Source: Acidimicrobiaceae bacterium (GTDB taxonomy: Bacteria; Actinomycetota; Acidimicrobiia; Acidimicrobiales; RAAP-2). Taken from it: a stretch of 40,103 nucleotides of DNA. A model generated the notes under the pieces. It was not told the DNA's origin. It did no database searches and saw nothing but the letters and a program-made list of their open reading frames with translations. Numbering within the stretch: position 1 is the stretch's first letter; each line of letters starts with the position of its first letter. Position numbers and translations under genes: made by a program. This document shows, piece by piece, positions 1-7,808 of this stretch. The stretch covers positions 1 to 40,103 of the forward strand of contig PLEI01000081.1 in assembly GCA_003136415.1 (NCBI GenBank). Direction: 5' to 3'.

Positions 1-554
1 CCCTCCCAGGGAGCGGCGGAGGCGTGGGCTTCCTTGCCTTCGTAGGTCACGTCAAAGTGGTCCACCGCCAGACACATCGCCTCGAGGCGTTCGTTTGGCC
101 AAGGATGCACCATCATCGCGGCGTGAACCTCACGAAAATAACCCGCGTTGATCAGGTCAATCTTTCCGCCACCGCCCTCTTCGCTCGGCGTGCCGAGCAG
201 TTCCACCGTGACCCCGATCTCGTCGGCGACGGCCGCGAGTCCCATCGCCGCACCCAGTGAGGAGGCGGCGATGATGTTGTGTCCACACGCGTGCCCGACG
301 TCGGGCAGAGCGTCGTACTCCGCGCAAAAGACGATGTGCAGTTCACCGCTACCCCGGGTCGCGCGAAACGCGGTGGGCAAGTCAGCGATGCCGCGCTCGA
401 CAATGAAGCCCGCCTTCTCGGCGGCCATCGCGACGGCCTCGGCACTCAAGAACTCCTCGTACCCGATCTCGGGATGGGCGTGCACGAAGTGGCTGAGTTC
501 GAGGAGTTCGGGGGCGGCCGTTTCGATGGCTTGGCGGGCGGCGTCGAGACTCAC
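1..554 (-). CDS. M20 family metallopeptidase/amidohydrolase (3' end cut by window)
   Basis: The first 184 residues of a zinc-dependent M20 amidohydrolase are visible; the C-terminal part lies outside the window. The stretch AEYDALPDVGHACGHN (about residues 79-93) carries the first metal ligands and resembles the PM20D2/AbgB-like branch, which cleaves amide-linked acyl or dipeptide substrates. A second metal region, PSEEGGGGK, follows, and the lid domain begins near EGKEAHASAAPWE. The start is a GTG whose GTGA overlaps the stop of the upstream carboxylase gene by 4 bases, so the two are probably translationally coupled. The ORF track misses it because it has no stop inside the window. The family is clear; the substrate cannot be told from this part. 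Confidence 0.88.
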   Translation of the reverse strand, partial: MSLDAARQAIETAAPELLELSHFVHAHPEIGYEEFLSAEAVAMAAEKAGFIVERGIADLPTAFRATRGSGELHIVFCAEYDALPDVGHACGHNIIAASSLGAAMGLAAVADEIGVTVELLGTPSEEGGGGKIDLINAGYFREVHAAMMVHPWPNERLEAMCLAVDHFDVTYEGKEAHASAAPWE

Positions 555-2299
555 TCGATTACCGCCACGATGTCACCGGCGGACACTCCGTCGCCGGCGG
601 TGACGTTGATGGAACTCACGGTGCCGGCGCGTTCGGCGCGAACACTGTTCTCCATCTTCATCGCTTCAAGAATAACAATGGTGTCGCCAAACTCCACGCT
701 CTGTCCGACTTCGACGCTGACCTTGACGATGGTGCCCTGCATCGGGGCACTGACCGTGCCCGAGCCGGTGCTGGCGACCGGGGAGTGGTGTTGTCGGCGG
801 GGCTTGGCACTCGCGCTCGAACGAACGGGCGTATCATCCACCTCGGGTAGCCACACCGCCACGGCGACGCGACGGCCGTTCACTTCGGCGGTGACGTCCC
901 GGCGCACCAGGGGCGCCTCGCCGCTCGGTGCTGTCACCGTGGGTGCGGGAATCGAGGAGAAGTCGAGAGTATTCTCGACCCAGTTGGTCGAGTGGGTTGC
1001 GTTGATGAACGCTTCGTCGGTGAGGATGATGACGTCCGCGGGCAACGTGGTTGCGACGCCCTCGATCACCGTTTCTTCAATGGCGCGCAGCAGTCGGCGA
1101 CGCGCGCGTTCGCGGTCGGGCGCCCAGACGGCGAGTTTGGCGATCAAGTTGTCGTAGTACTGCGAGACGGTGTCGCCCGCGGCGTAGCCGGCGTCGAGGC
1201 GTACGCCGGGTCCCGCGGGCTGGTCGAAGCGGATCAACGTACCGGGCGAAGGGGCAAATCGTCCACCCGAGACGTCTTCGGCATTGATGCGTACTTCAAT
1301 GGCGTGTCCGTGGTGCTGGATGTCATCTTGGGTCAGTTCGAGCTTTTCGCCCGCGGCGATGCGAAGTTGCCATTCGACGAGATCGAGTCCGGTGACCCAC
1401 TCGGTGATGGGGTGCTCCACCTGGAGACGGGTGTTCATCTCCAAGAAGTAAAACTCGCCGTCTTGATACATGAACTCCACGGTGCCGGCGTTGACGTAGC
1501 CGCACGCCTCAGAGACCCGTACCGCCGCCTCGCCCATCGCGCGACGGACCTCGTCGGGGAAGTTGGGGGCCGGAGACTCCTCGACGAGCTTTTGATGGCG
1601 CCGCTGGGGTGAGCAATCGCGCTCCCCGAGCCAGAGCGTGTTGCCGTACGCGTCGGCGAGGATCTGCATCTCGATGTGGCGCGGCCAGGTGAGGTACCGC
1701 TCCACGTAGCACTCGCCACGACCGAAGTAATTGAGAGATTCGCGTTGGGCGCTCTCGAGGGCGGCCTCCGCCTCTTCAGCATTCTCGACGACTTTCATGC
1801 CGCGTCCACCGCCGCCGAAGGCGGCCTTGATCGCGACGGGCCAGCCGAACTCGGTGCCGAAGTCGATGACCTCCTGGTGATTGATCAATGTCTGGCTACG
1901 CCCCGGCACGCCGCTGACACCGGCTTTCTCCGCCGCGAGACGAGAAGAGATCTTGTCGCCCATCACTTCGATGGCCGAGGGGGGCGGCCCAATGAAGATC
2001 ACGCCCATTTCGGTGATGGCGCGCGCGAAGTCGGTGTTTTCCGAAAAGAAGCCGTACCCCGGGTGCACGGCGTCGGCGCCGCAGGTGGCGATGATATCCA
2101 AGATAGCGGCGGTGTTCAGGTAACTTTCGGCGGCGGTCTGACCGCCGAGGGCGTACGCCTCGTCAGCGAAGCGCACATGCAAGGCGTCACGGTCGAGTTC
2201 GGAGTAGACCGCGACGGTGGCGATGCCCATCTCGCGGCAGGTGCGCATCACGCGAACGGCGATCTCGCCACGGTTGGCGATCAGTACTTTCTTTAACAC
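551..2299 (-). CDS. Acetyl/propionyl-CoA carboxylase alpha chain (biotin carboxylase + BCCP)
   Basis: Biotin-dependent acyl-CoA carboxylase alpha subunit of 582 residues. The N-terminal biotin carboxylase domain starts LIANRGEIAVRV. The ATP-grasp region has the glycine-rich loop GGGGRGMKVV and the MNTRLQVEHPITE motif. A C-terminal biotinyl domain carries EAMKMENS, with the acceptor lysine near residue 548. It uses ATP and bicarbonate to carboxylate biotin; a separate beta subunit, not in this window, would transfer the carboxyl to acetyl- or propionyl-CoA. The length fits actinobacterial AccA chains and is shorter than methylcrotonyl-CoA carboxylase alpha chains. The start is GTG with a GGAGG sequence 5 bases upstream (2305-2309). 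The biotin ligase gene is divergent next door. Exact acyl-CoA preference is not decidable here. Confidence 0.93.
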   Translation of the reverse strand: MLKKVLIANRGEIAVRVMRTCREMGIATVAVYSELDRDALHVRFADEAYALGGQTAAESYLNTAAILDIIATCGADAVHPGYGFFSENTDFARAITEMGVIFIGPPPSAIEVMGDKISSRLAAEKAGVSGVPGRSQTLINHQEVIDFGTEFGWPVAIKAAFGGGGRGMKVVENAEEAEAALESAQRESLNYFGRGECYVERYLTWPRHIEMQILADAYGNTLWLGERDCSPQRRHQKLVEESPAPNFPDEVRRAMGEAAVRVSEACGYVNAGTVEFMYQDGEFYFLEMNTRLQVEHPITEWVTGLDLVEWQLRIAAGEKLELTQDDIQHHGHAIEVRINAEDVSGGRFAPSPGTLIRFDQPAGPGVRLDAGYAAGDTVSQYYDNLIAKLAVWAPDRERARRRLLRAIEETVIEGVATTLPADVIILTDEAFINATHSTNWVENTLDFSSIPAPTVTAPSGEAPLVRRDVTAEVNGRRVAVAVWLPEVDDTPVRSSASAKPRRQHHSPVASTGSGTVSAPMQGTIVKVSVEVGQSVEFGDTIVILEAMKMENSVRAERAGTVSSINVTAGDGVSAGDIVAVIE

Positions 2300-2326
2300 G
2301 TAATCCTCCGCACGGTTGCCCTACGT

Positions 2327-2355
2327 TTTACCACTGGCTCTCTAAACCCTAATGT
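2327..2355 (+). promoter_or_regulatory. Predicted promoter of the birA operon (leaderless)
   Basis: TTTACC (2327-2332), a 17-base spacer and TAATGT (2350-2355). The -10 box ends 6 bases before the GTG at 2362, so transcription would begin at or next to the start codon. This favours GTG 2362 over the TTG at 2356 chosen by the ORF track. Confidence 0.6.
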
Positions 2356-2361
2356 TTGAGC

Positions 2362-3105
2362 GTGAGCCAGGTGAAGTGGAACGTCGAACATCTCGATCAC
2401 GTGGATTCGACCAATGCGTGGCTGGCGCAGCGGGCCCGCGATGGTGCGGGCGAAGGCCTCGTGGTCTACAGCGAATACCAGAGTGCCGGTCGCGGACGCT
2501 TGGATCGAGAGTGGCACGCCCCCCCGGGCTCATCGTTGCTGTGCTCGGCACTCCTGGTTCCACCGGCGTCGCTCGGCGCCCCGCAATGGATGCTGGTGGC
2601 CGCCGCCCTCTCGTTATGCGACGCGCTCGAGGAACTCACCGAGGTGCGTCCGACTCTTAAGTGGCCTAACGACGTTCTCTTCGGCGACGCGAAAGTTGCG
2701 GGATTGCTCGCCGAAGTCATCCCCACGACTACCCCCAAGATCGTGGTGGGCCTCGGCGTTAATCTCACCGACGTCGACCCCGCCTTTGAGTTCGCGACCA
2801 CCGTCGTGGCCGCCACGGGAGAATCGCTCGCTGCCTCACAAGTACTGCGGGCGTATCTCGCGGCGCTGGGTCAGCGTCGAGCCGTCCTGGACACCCCCGA
2901 GGGCGCGAATACCCTCCGCAATGAATACGCCCAAGCGTTGTCGACGCTGGGGCGCCGGGTGCGCGTTGAACTCACCGAGGGCCCCATGTGGGGTCGGGCG
3001 GTGGGTGTGGACGAGCAAGGCGCATTGAAAGTCGACACGGGCAGTGAGGTACGTGCCTTTACCGCGGGTGACGTGGTGCACGTACGACGAGAGGATGAAG
3101 GATGA
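2362..3105 (+). CDS. birA: Biotin--[acetyl-CoA carboxylase] ligase
   Basis: Biotin protein ligase of 247 residues, which makes biotinyl-AMP and attaches biotin to the conserved lysine of biotin carboxyl carrier domains. The catalytic domain shows HVDSTNAW, the biotinyl-AMP loop SAGRGRLDREW, and KWPNDVL. A short C-terminal BPL_C domain follows. There is no N-terminal helix-turn-helix, so it is the non-regulatory type usual in actinobacteria. It is divergent from the carboxylase whose biotin domain is its likely substrate. The GTG at 2362 is chosen because a TAATGT box lies 6 bases before it; the TTG at 2356 would add two residues. The stop overlaps the ATG of rmlD (ATGA), so these genes form one operon. 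Confidence 0.93.
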   Translation: MSQVKWNVEHLDHVDSTNAWLAQRARDGAGEGLVVYSEYQSAGRGRLDREWHAPPGSSLLCSALLVPPASLGAPQWMLVAAALSLCDALEELTEVRPTLKWPNDVLFGDAKVAGLLAEVIPTTTPKIVVGLGVNLTDVDPAFEFATTVVAATGESLAASQVLRAYLAALGQRRAVLDTPEGANTLRNEYAQALSTLGRRVRVELTEGPMWGRAVGVDEQGALKVDTGSEVRAFTAGDVVHVRREDEG

Positions 3106-4025
3106 CCCGTCCCGTACGAGTGCTCGTGACCGGCGCCGGTGGTCAAGTCGGCGTCGACCTGGTGGATATTTTGAGCGGCGCCTCGCCACTGGGCGCGAGC
3201 GCCACGTTCTCGCCCGACGGTCGTGCCATCGAGCAAGACGAGTTTGAAGTCCTGGCTCTCACGCACCGCGATCTCGACATTACTGATCGTGATCGCGTGG
3301 GTGCGGCGTTGCACGCCACGCGACCCGACGTCGTGATTCACCTGGCCGCCTACACCGCGGTCGACCGCGCCGAGACCGACGCCGAGACCTGCTTCGCGGT
3401 TAACGCGGCGGGCACCGGCAATCTTTCTGACGCCGCCCACGACACGGGCGCGCACCTCATCGCGGTCTCGACCGACTACGTCTTTGACGGGATGAAGGGG
3501 GCCAGTTACGTCGAAGAGGACGTCACCAACCCCTTGAGCGTCTACGGCGCGTCCAAGCGCGACGGCGAACTGCTCTGTCGTTCCGAGGACACGATCGTGC
3601 GCACGTCGTGGGTCATGGGCGTGCGGGGCAAGAACGTGGTGCACATCATCGCGGATCGAGCGGCCTCGGGCGAGAGCGTGCGCTTCGTCAATGACCAGAC
3701 CGGCACCGTCACCGTCGCGAGTGACCTCGCCCGTTCACTCGTCACCGTGGCGCGCACGCGTCCGGGCGGCGTATGGCACGTCGCCAACACCGGCACCACC
3801 ACCTGGTACGATATCGCCGCCTTCGTTGGTCGCACTCTGGGACGCGGGGATAACTTCGCCACGGCAATCGCCACCAGCGACCTCTCGCCCGCACCATTGG
3901 CGCACCGACCCGAGCGCAGCGACCTCGACACGACGAAGTGGCGCACCCACTTCGGCGCGATGCCCGAGTGGACCGACGGCGTCGAGCGTCTGGTGAGAGA
4001 TCGACTGCTGCGAGCTACTTCGTGA
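3102..4025 (+). CDS. rmlD: dTDP-4-dehydrorhamnose reductase
   Basis: NAD(P)H-dependent extended short-chain reductase of 307 residues, the last step of dTDP-L-rhamnose synthesis. The N-terminal Rossmann fold has VTGAGGQVG. HLAAYTAVDRAE and NAAGTGNL are typical of RmlD. The catalytic YxxxK is YGASK near residue 148. The fold continues to a C-terminal sugar-binding part with GVWHVANTG. It overlaps birA by ATGA and the next glycosyltransferase by GTGA. Having the rhamnose donor gene directly before a rhamnosyltransferase matches the mycobacterial rmlD-wbbL order and points to the peptidoglycan-arabinogalactan linker or another cell-wall glycan. Confidence 0.93.
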   Translation: MTRPVRVLVTGAGGQVGVDLVDILSGASPLGASATFSPDGRAIEQDEFEVLALTHRDLDITDRDRVGAALHATRPDVVIHLAAYTAVDRAETDAETCFAVNAAGTGNLSDAAHDTGAHLIAVSTDYVFDGMKGASYVEEDVTNPLSVYGASKRDGELLCRSEDTIVRTSWVMGVRGKNVVHIIADRAASGESVRFVNDQTGTVTVASDLARSLVTVARTRPGGVWHVANTGTTTWYDIAAFVGRTLGRGDNFATAIATSDLSPAPLAHRPERSDLDTTKWRTHFGAMPEWTDGVERLVRDRLLRATS

Positions 4026-4861
4026 GCGACATTTCGGGCCGCGTCGCCGCAGTCGTGGTGGATTTTCACGCCGAAAGTGCTCTGGCGGGGTGCGTGGACT
4101 CGCTGCGCCTCAATGGCGTGGAGAACATCGTGGTGGTGGAAAACGGCGCGCCGGGTTCGACGCTCTCGGCGTTGACCGGTCCGGGAGTGACGGTGGTCGA
4201 GCCGGGCCTCAACCTCGGGTACGGCCGCGGAGTCAATCGCGGCGTCGCCACCGTGAGGAATCACGAGTTCGTGTTGATCTCCAATCCCGACGTTGTCGTG
4301 CACCTCGGGGCGGTCGAGGCCCTCGTGGCCGCCCTCGACGCGCTGCCGCGCGTCGCGGTCGCGGGACCACAAATTCGCCGGCCCGACGGGTCGGTGTATC
4401 CGTCGCACCGCGTCTTTCCGAATTTCTGGCTGGCGGGACTGCACGCGCTTCTCGCACCGTTCTGGGCGTCCAACCCCGCGACGCGCCGGTACCGGTCGCG
4501 ACACGACGACGGCACCGTGGACTGGGTGTCGGGGGCGTGTTTCATGATGCGCCGCGACGCCTTCGAGGAAGTCGGCGGTTTCGACGAACGTTATTTCATG
4601 TTCGCCGAGGACATGACGTTATGTTGGGACGTGCGCCAACGTGGCTGGGGCGTCGCGGCGGTGGACGAGGCGGTCGTGACCCACGTGGAAGGTCTCTCTC
4701 GTCAGCGCGCCACGCGTTCGATGGTCTGGGCTCATCACCGCAGCGCGCTGCGATTCGAGTGGCACACCGCCCGTGGGCTTCGCCGGGTCCTGGTGCCACT
4801 GGCCGCCCTGGTGCTCGCGGTTCGCCTGGTGGTCGTGGCGATACTTCACCCCCGGGGCTGA
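4022..4861 (+). CDS. GT2 glycosyltransferase, probable WbbL-like rhamnosyltransferase
   Basis: GT-A fold family 2 glycosyltransferase of 279 residues. VAAVVVDFHAE opens the nucleotide-binding region and LISNPDVVV holds the DxD-type metal site. The acceptor region WVSGACFMMRRDAFEEVGGF plus FMFAEDMTLCWDVRQRGW is the signature of the rhamnosyltransferase/WbbL group. A hydrophobic C-terminus (LVPLAALVLAVRLVVVAIL) may contact the membrane. The ORF track starts at 3938, but that is overrun into rmlD; the GTG at 4022 overlaps the rmlD stop by GTGA and gives the normal length. By position and family it probably adds rhamnose from dTDP-rhamnose to a lipid-linked cell-wall precursor. The acceptor is inferred, not shown. 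Confidence 0.88.
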   Translation: MSDISGRVAAVVVDFHAESALAGCVDSLRLNGVENIVVVENGAPGSTLSALTGPGVTVVEPGLNLGYGRGVNRGVATVRNHEFVLISNPDVVVHLGAVEALVAALDALPRVAVAGPQIRRPDGSVYPSHRVFPNFWLAGLHALLAPFWASNPATRRYRSRHDDGTVDWVSGACFMMRRDAFEEVGGFDERYFMFAEDMTLCWDVRQRGWGVAAVDEAVVTHVEGLSRQRATRSMVWAHHRSALRFEWHTARGLRRVLVPLAALVLAVRLVVVAILHPRG

Positions 4862-4875
4862 AGACCTCCAACGTC

Positions 4876-4881
4876 TAGACT
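4876..4881 (+). promoter_or_regulatory. -10 box of the structured RNA
   Basis: TAGACT ends 6 bases before G4888, the first base of the closing stem of the RNA described next. This is the same spacing seen before the leaderless genes in this window. No convincing -35 box is visible. Confidence 0.5.
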
Positions 4882-4887
4882 GGTGGT

Positions 4888-5070
4888 GGGCTGCGAGTGG
4901 TTCTGTGGTTGAAAGTCGATGCCAGCCGCGGGCGAAACGACCCACGTAAGGCGTTGAGAGACGCTGAGCATGGCGCGGTTTAGATATAAGTCCTGTTCTC
5001 GCCGTACCAAAGTGGTGCGTCCGGGTTCGGGCGAGTGTGGGGTCAAAGACCAGGTCAGCACTCGCAGCCC
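4888..5070 (+). ncRNA. Structured RNA upstream of secA (raiA-motif-like candidate)
   Basis: The 247-base gap before secA has no coding ORF but has strong RNA structure. GGGCTGCGAGTG (4888-4899) is perfectly complementary to CACTCGCAGCCC (5059-5070), giving a 12-bp closing stem around about 160 bases. Inside are CTCGCC/GGCGAG (4998-5003 with 5030-5035), GTACC/GGTGC (5004-5008 with 5014-5018, one G-U pair), GCGT/ACGC (4951-4964) and GGTC-AAA-GACC (5041-5051). The G-U pairs favour the plus strand, as does the TAGACT box. Size, long closing helix and position next to secA recall the raiA-motif RNA, known upstream of the hibernation factor gene in Actinobacteria and Firmicutes. No hpf gene is present here. 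The structure is seen directly; the family name is a guess. No terminator follows, so it may read into secA or be processed. Confidence 0.72.
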
Positions 5071-5108
5071 GAAAGTCCTTTCTCCCTGACCGGTAGTGTT
5101 GTTGGGTC

Positions 5109-7808
5109 ATGAGTGTGTTCCAGAAGATCCTCAAGGCCGGTGAAGGTAAGCGCGCGAAACAGCTCGCCGAACTCGTCGGTCCCATCAACGAACTCTCGGG
5201 AGAGATGGCGGGTCTCACCGACGCCGAACTTCGAGCCAAGACCGAGGTCTTCAAGGAGCGACTCGCCGAGGGTGAGACCCTCGACGACCTCTTGATCGAA
5301 GCTTTCGCCGTCGTGCGAGAGGCCGCCACCCGCGTGCTGGGCCAGCGCCATTACGACGTCCAGTTGATGGGTGGCATGGCCCTGCACTTCGGGTGGATCG
5401 CCGAGATGAAGACCGGTGAAGGAAAGACCCTCGTGTCGACCCTGCCGGTCTACTTGAATGCCCTGGCCGGCAACGGTGTGCACGTGGTGACCGTCAACGA
5501 TTACCTGGCTACCCGTGACGCGAACTGGATGGGCGAGCTGCACCGTTGGCTCGGCATCACGGTGGGACGCGTGGGACCGGACCTGGCGGAGTTCGACCAG
5601 AAGCAAGAGGCCTACGCCTGCGACGTCACCTACGGCACCAATACCGAATTCGGCTTTGACTACCTGCGCGACAACATGGCGCGCCGTCGCGAGCACATGG
5701 TGCAGCGTGGCCACCCCTTCGCCATTGTCGACGAGGTCGACTCCATCTTGATTGACGAAGCGCGTACGCCGCTCATCATTTCGGGACCCGCCGCCGACGT
5801 CACCAAGCTCTACTACCAATTCGCCTCGATTGCGCGCACGTTGATTCGTGACGATGACTACGAGGTCGATGAGGAGAAGAAGACGGTCATCCCGACCGAA
5901 GACGGTATCGAGAAGGTGGAGCGCCTGCTGGGCGTGAACAACCTCTACGACGCCGTCGCCACCAACTACGTGCACCAGTTGGGTCAGGCGCTGCGCGCCA
6001 AGGAGCTCTACCACCGCGACAAGGAGTACTACGTCGACCAGGGCGCGGTCAAGATCATCGACGAGTTCACCGGTCGCGCCCTCGAGGGGCGACGCTGGTC
6101 CGACGGCTTGCATCAAGCGGTCGAGGCCAAGGAGCGGGTGCGCATCCAAGAGGAGAACCACACCTGGGCCACGGTGACCCTGCAGAACTACTTCCGCCTC
6201 TACGAGAAGCTCGCGGGCATGACCGGTACCGCCGAAACCGAAGCGGGCGAGTTCGGCAACACCTACAAACTGTCGGTCGTACCAATTCCCACGCACCGCC
6301 CCAATTCGCGCAAGGACCTGCCCGACCTCATCTACAAGACCGAGGCCGGCAAGATCGTCTCGATCATCGAGGAAGTCCGCGAGCGCAACACGTTGGGCCA
6401 GCCCATCTTGCTCGGTACCGCATCGGTCGAGAAGTCCGAGCTCATCTCGCGCGAACTCTCCAAGGCCGGTATTGCCCACGAGGTGTTGAACGCCAAGCAC
6501 CACTTCCGTGAAGCTGAAATCGTCGCCCAGGCGGGCCGCAAGTTCGCGGTCACCGTCGCGACCAACATGGCCGGTCGTGGCGTTGACGTCATCTTGGGCG
6601 GAAGCCCCGAGGGCCTCGCCGCACGCGAGGTGCAGGGAGAAGGCGTCAAGCCCGACGAAGAGAAGTACCCCGAACTCCTCGCCCTTGCCGAGGCCAAGTT
6701 TCAGGCAATGTGCGCGGCCGAAGGCGACGAAGTGCGCGCGCTGGGCGGACTGTACGTGTTGGGCTCTGAGCGACACGACTCGCGACGCATCGACAACCAG
6801 TTGCGTGGACGTTCGGGTCGTCAGGGCGACCCCGGCGAAAGCCGATTCTTCTTGTCCCTCGAGGACGATCTCCTGCGACTCTTCGCCACGGGCGCCGTCT
6901 CGTGGGTCATGGGACGCACGATGCCCGACGACGTGCCGATTGAGGCCAAGATGGTCTCCAAGGCCATCGAGCGCGCCCAGAACACCGTCGAGGGTCGCAA
7001 CGCCGAGATCCGCAAGGACGTCCTCAAGTACGACGAGGTCATGAACGAGCAGCGCAAGGTGATTTACGGTCGCCGCCAGCAGGTCATCGACGGCGAGGAC
7101 ATGCACGACATGACCATCGCTCTGATCGAAGACGTGTTGAGTGAGGCCGTTGAGGATCAGCTCGACAGTGAGTTCTACGAGGAATGGGACCTGCGCGCTC
7201 TGCTCAACGGGCTGATGAGCTTCTATCCCGTGACGTTGAACGAAGAGACGCTGACGGGCTACGGCGAGCGCGACGACGTCGTGGCCCTCGTGATCGAGGA
7301 CGCCCTCAAGGTCTACGAGGCCAAGTGCGAAGCGTTCCCTTCGGGACTCGAGACCGCCAAGGAGATCGAGCGCGATGTCATGCTCCAGGTGGTCGACCAG
7401 AAATGGCGTGAGCACCTCTCGGACATGGACTACTTGCGCGACGGCATCTACCTGCGCCAGGTCGCTCAGCAGGATCCGTTGACGGCGTGGCAGAAGGAGG
7501 GCTACGAACTATTCGAGGAACTCCTGCGGTCGATCAACAAGGACTACGTGCGCTTCATCACCCACGTCGAGGCCCAAGCCGTCGTCGACGAGGCCACGAC
7601 GTCCGACACCGCCGACGCGGGACTCGAGAACGCGACCACCAACGTCGACGTGGTCGCTCCCGGAGAGACCGAGTTGCCGGTCCACGTGGAGTCCGCCAAT
7701 TCGTCGGGAGCCAAGCCGGCTCCCAAGGAGGGCGACAAGATTGGTCGCAACGATCCGTGCTGGTGTGGGTCGGGGCGAAAGTTCAAGCAGTGCCATGGCC
7801 GACCCTAA
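5109..7808 (+). CDS. secA: Protein translocase ATPase subunit SecA
   Basis: Motor ATPase of the Sec pathway, driving preproteins through SecYEG at the membrane. It has 899 residues. Walker A is IAEMKTGEGKTL near residue 100, and DEVDSILIDEARTPL holds the DEAD-box acidic pair. The preprotein cross-linking domain follows, then the second nucleotide-binding domain with TNMAGRGVDVILGG and QLRGRSGRQGDPG. The helical scaffold comes next, then a variable acidic linker. A C-terminal SEC-C zinc tail, RNDPCWCGSGRKFKQCH, is retained; it binds zinc and, in other bacteria, SecB or ribosomes. The start is ATG 5109. A TAGTGT box at 5094-5099 lies 9 bases upstream and no Shine-Dalgarno is evident. Its 3' end overlaps prfB by 14 bases. 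This looks like the single housekeeping SecA1 type. Confidence 0.98.
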   Translation: MSVFQKILKAGEGKRAKQLAELVGPINELSGEMAGLTDAELRAKTEVFKERLAEGETLDDLLIEAFAVVREAATRVLGQRHYDVQLMGGMALHFGWIAEMKTGEGKTLVSTLPVYLNALAGNGVHVVTVNDYLATRDANWMGELHRWLGITVGRVGPDLAEFDQKQEAYACDVTYGTNTEFGFDYLRDNMARRREHMVQRGHPFAIVDEVDSILIDEARTPLIISGPAADVTKLYYQFASIARTLIRDDDYEVDEEKKTVIPTEDGIEKVERLLGVNNLYDAVATNYVHQLGQALRAKELYHRDKEYYVDQGAVKIIDEFTGRALEGRRWSDGLHQAVEAKERVRIQEENHTWATVTLQNYFRLYEKLAGMTGTAETEAGEFGNTYKLSVVPIPTHRPNSRKDLPDLIYKTEAGKIVSIIEEVRERNTLGQPILLGTASVEKSELISRELSKAGIAHEVLNAKHHFREAEIVAQAGRKFAVTVATNMAGRGVDVILGGSPEGLAAREVQGEGVKPDEEKYPELLALAEAKFQAMCAAEGDEVRALGGLYVLGSERHDSRRIDNQLRGRSGRQGDPGESRFFLSLEDDLLRLFATGAVSWVMGRTMPDDVPIEAKMVSKAIERAQNTVEGRNAEIRKDVLKYDEVMNEQRKVIYGRRQQVIDGEDMHDMTIALIEDVLSEAVEDQLDSEFYEEWDLRALLNGLMSFYPVTLNEETLTGYGERDDVVALVIEDALKVYEAKCEAFPSGLETAKEIERDVMLQVVDQKWREHLSDMDYLRDGIYLRQVAQQDPLTAWQKEGYELFEELLRSINKDYVRFITHVEAQAVVDEATTSDTADAGLENATTNVDVVAPGETELPVHVESANSSGAKPAPKEGDKIGRNDPCWCGSGRKFKQCHGRP

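Noticed and set aside
5055-7415. A 786-residue open frame opposite secA
   Set aside because: It is a GC-rich antisense shadow with a Leu/Val/Asp/Gly-heavy composition and no family motifs; secA on the other strand is certain.
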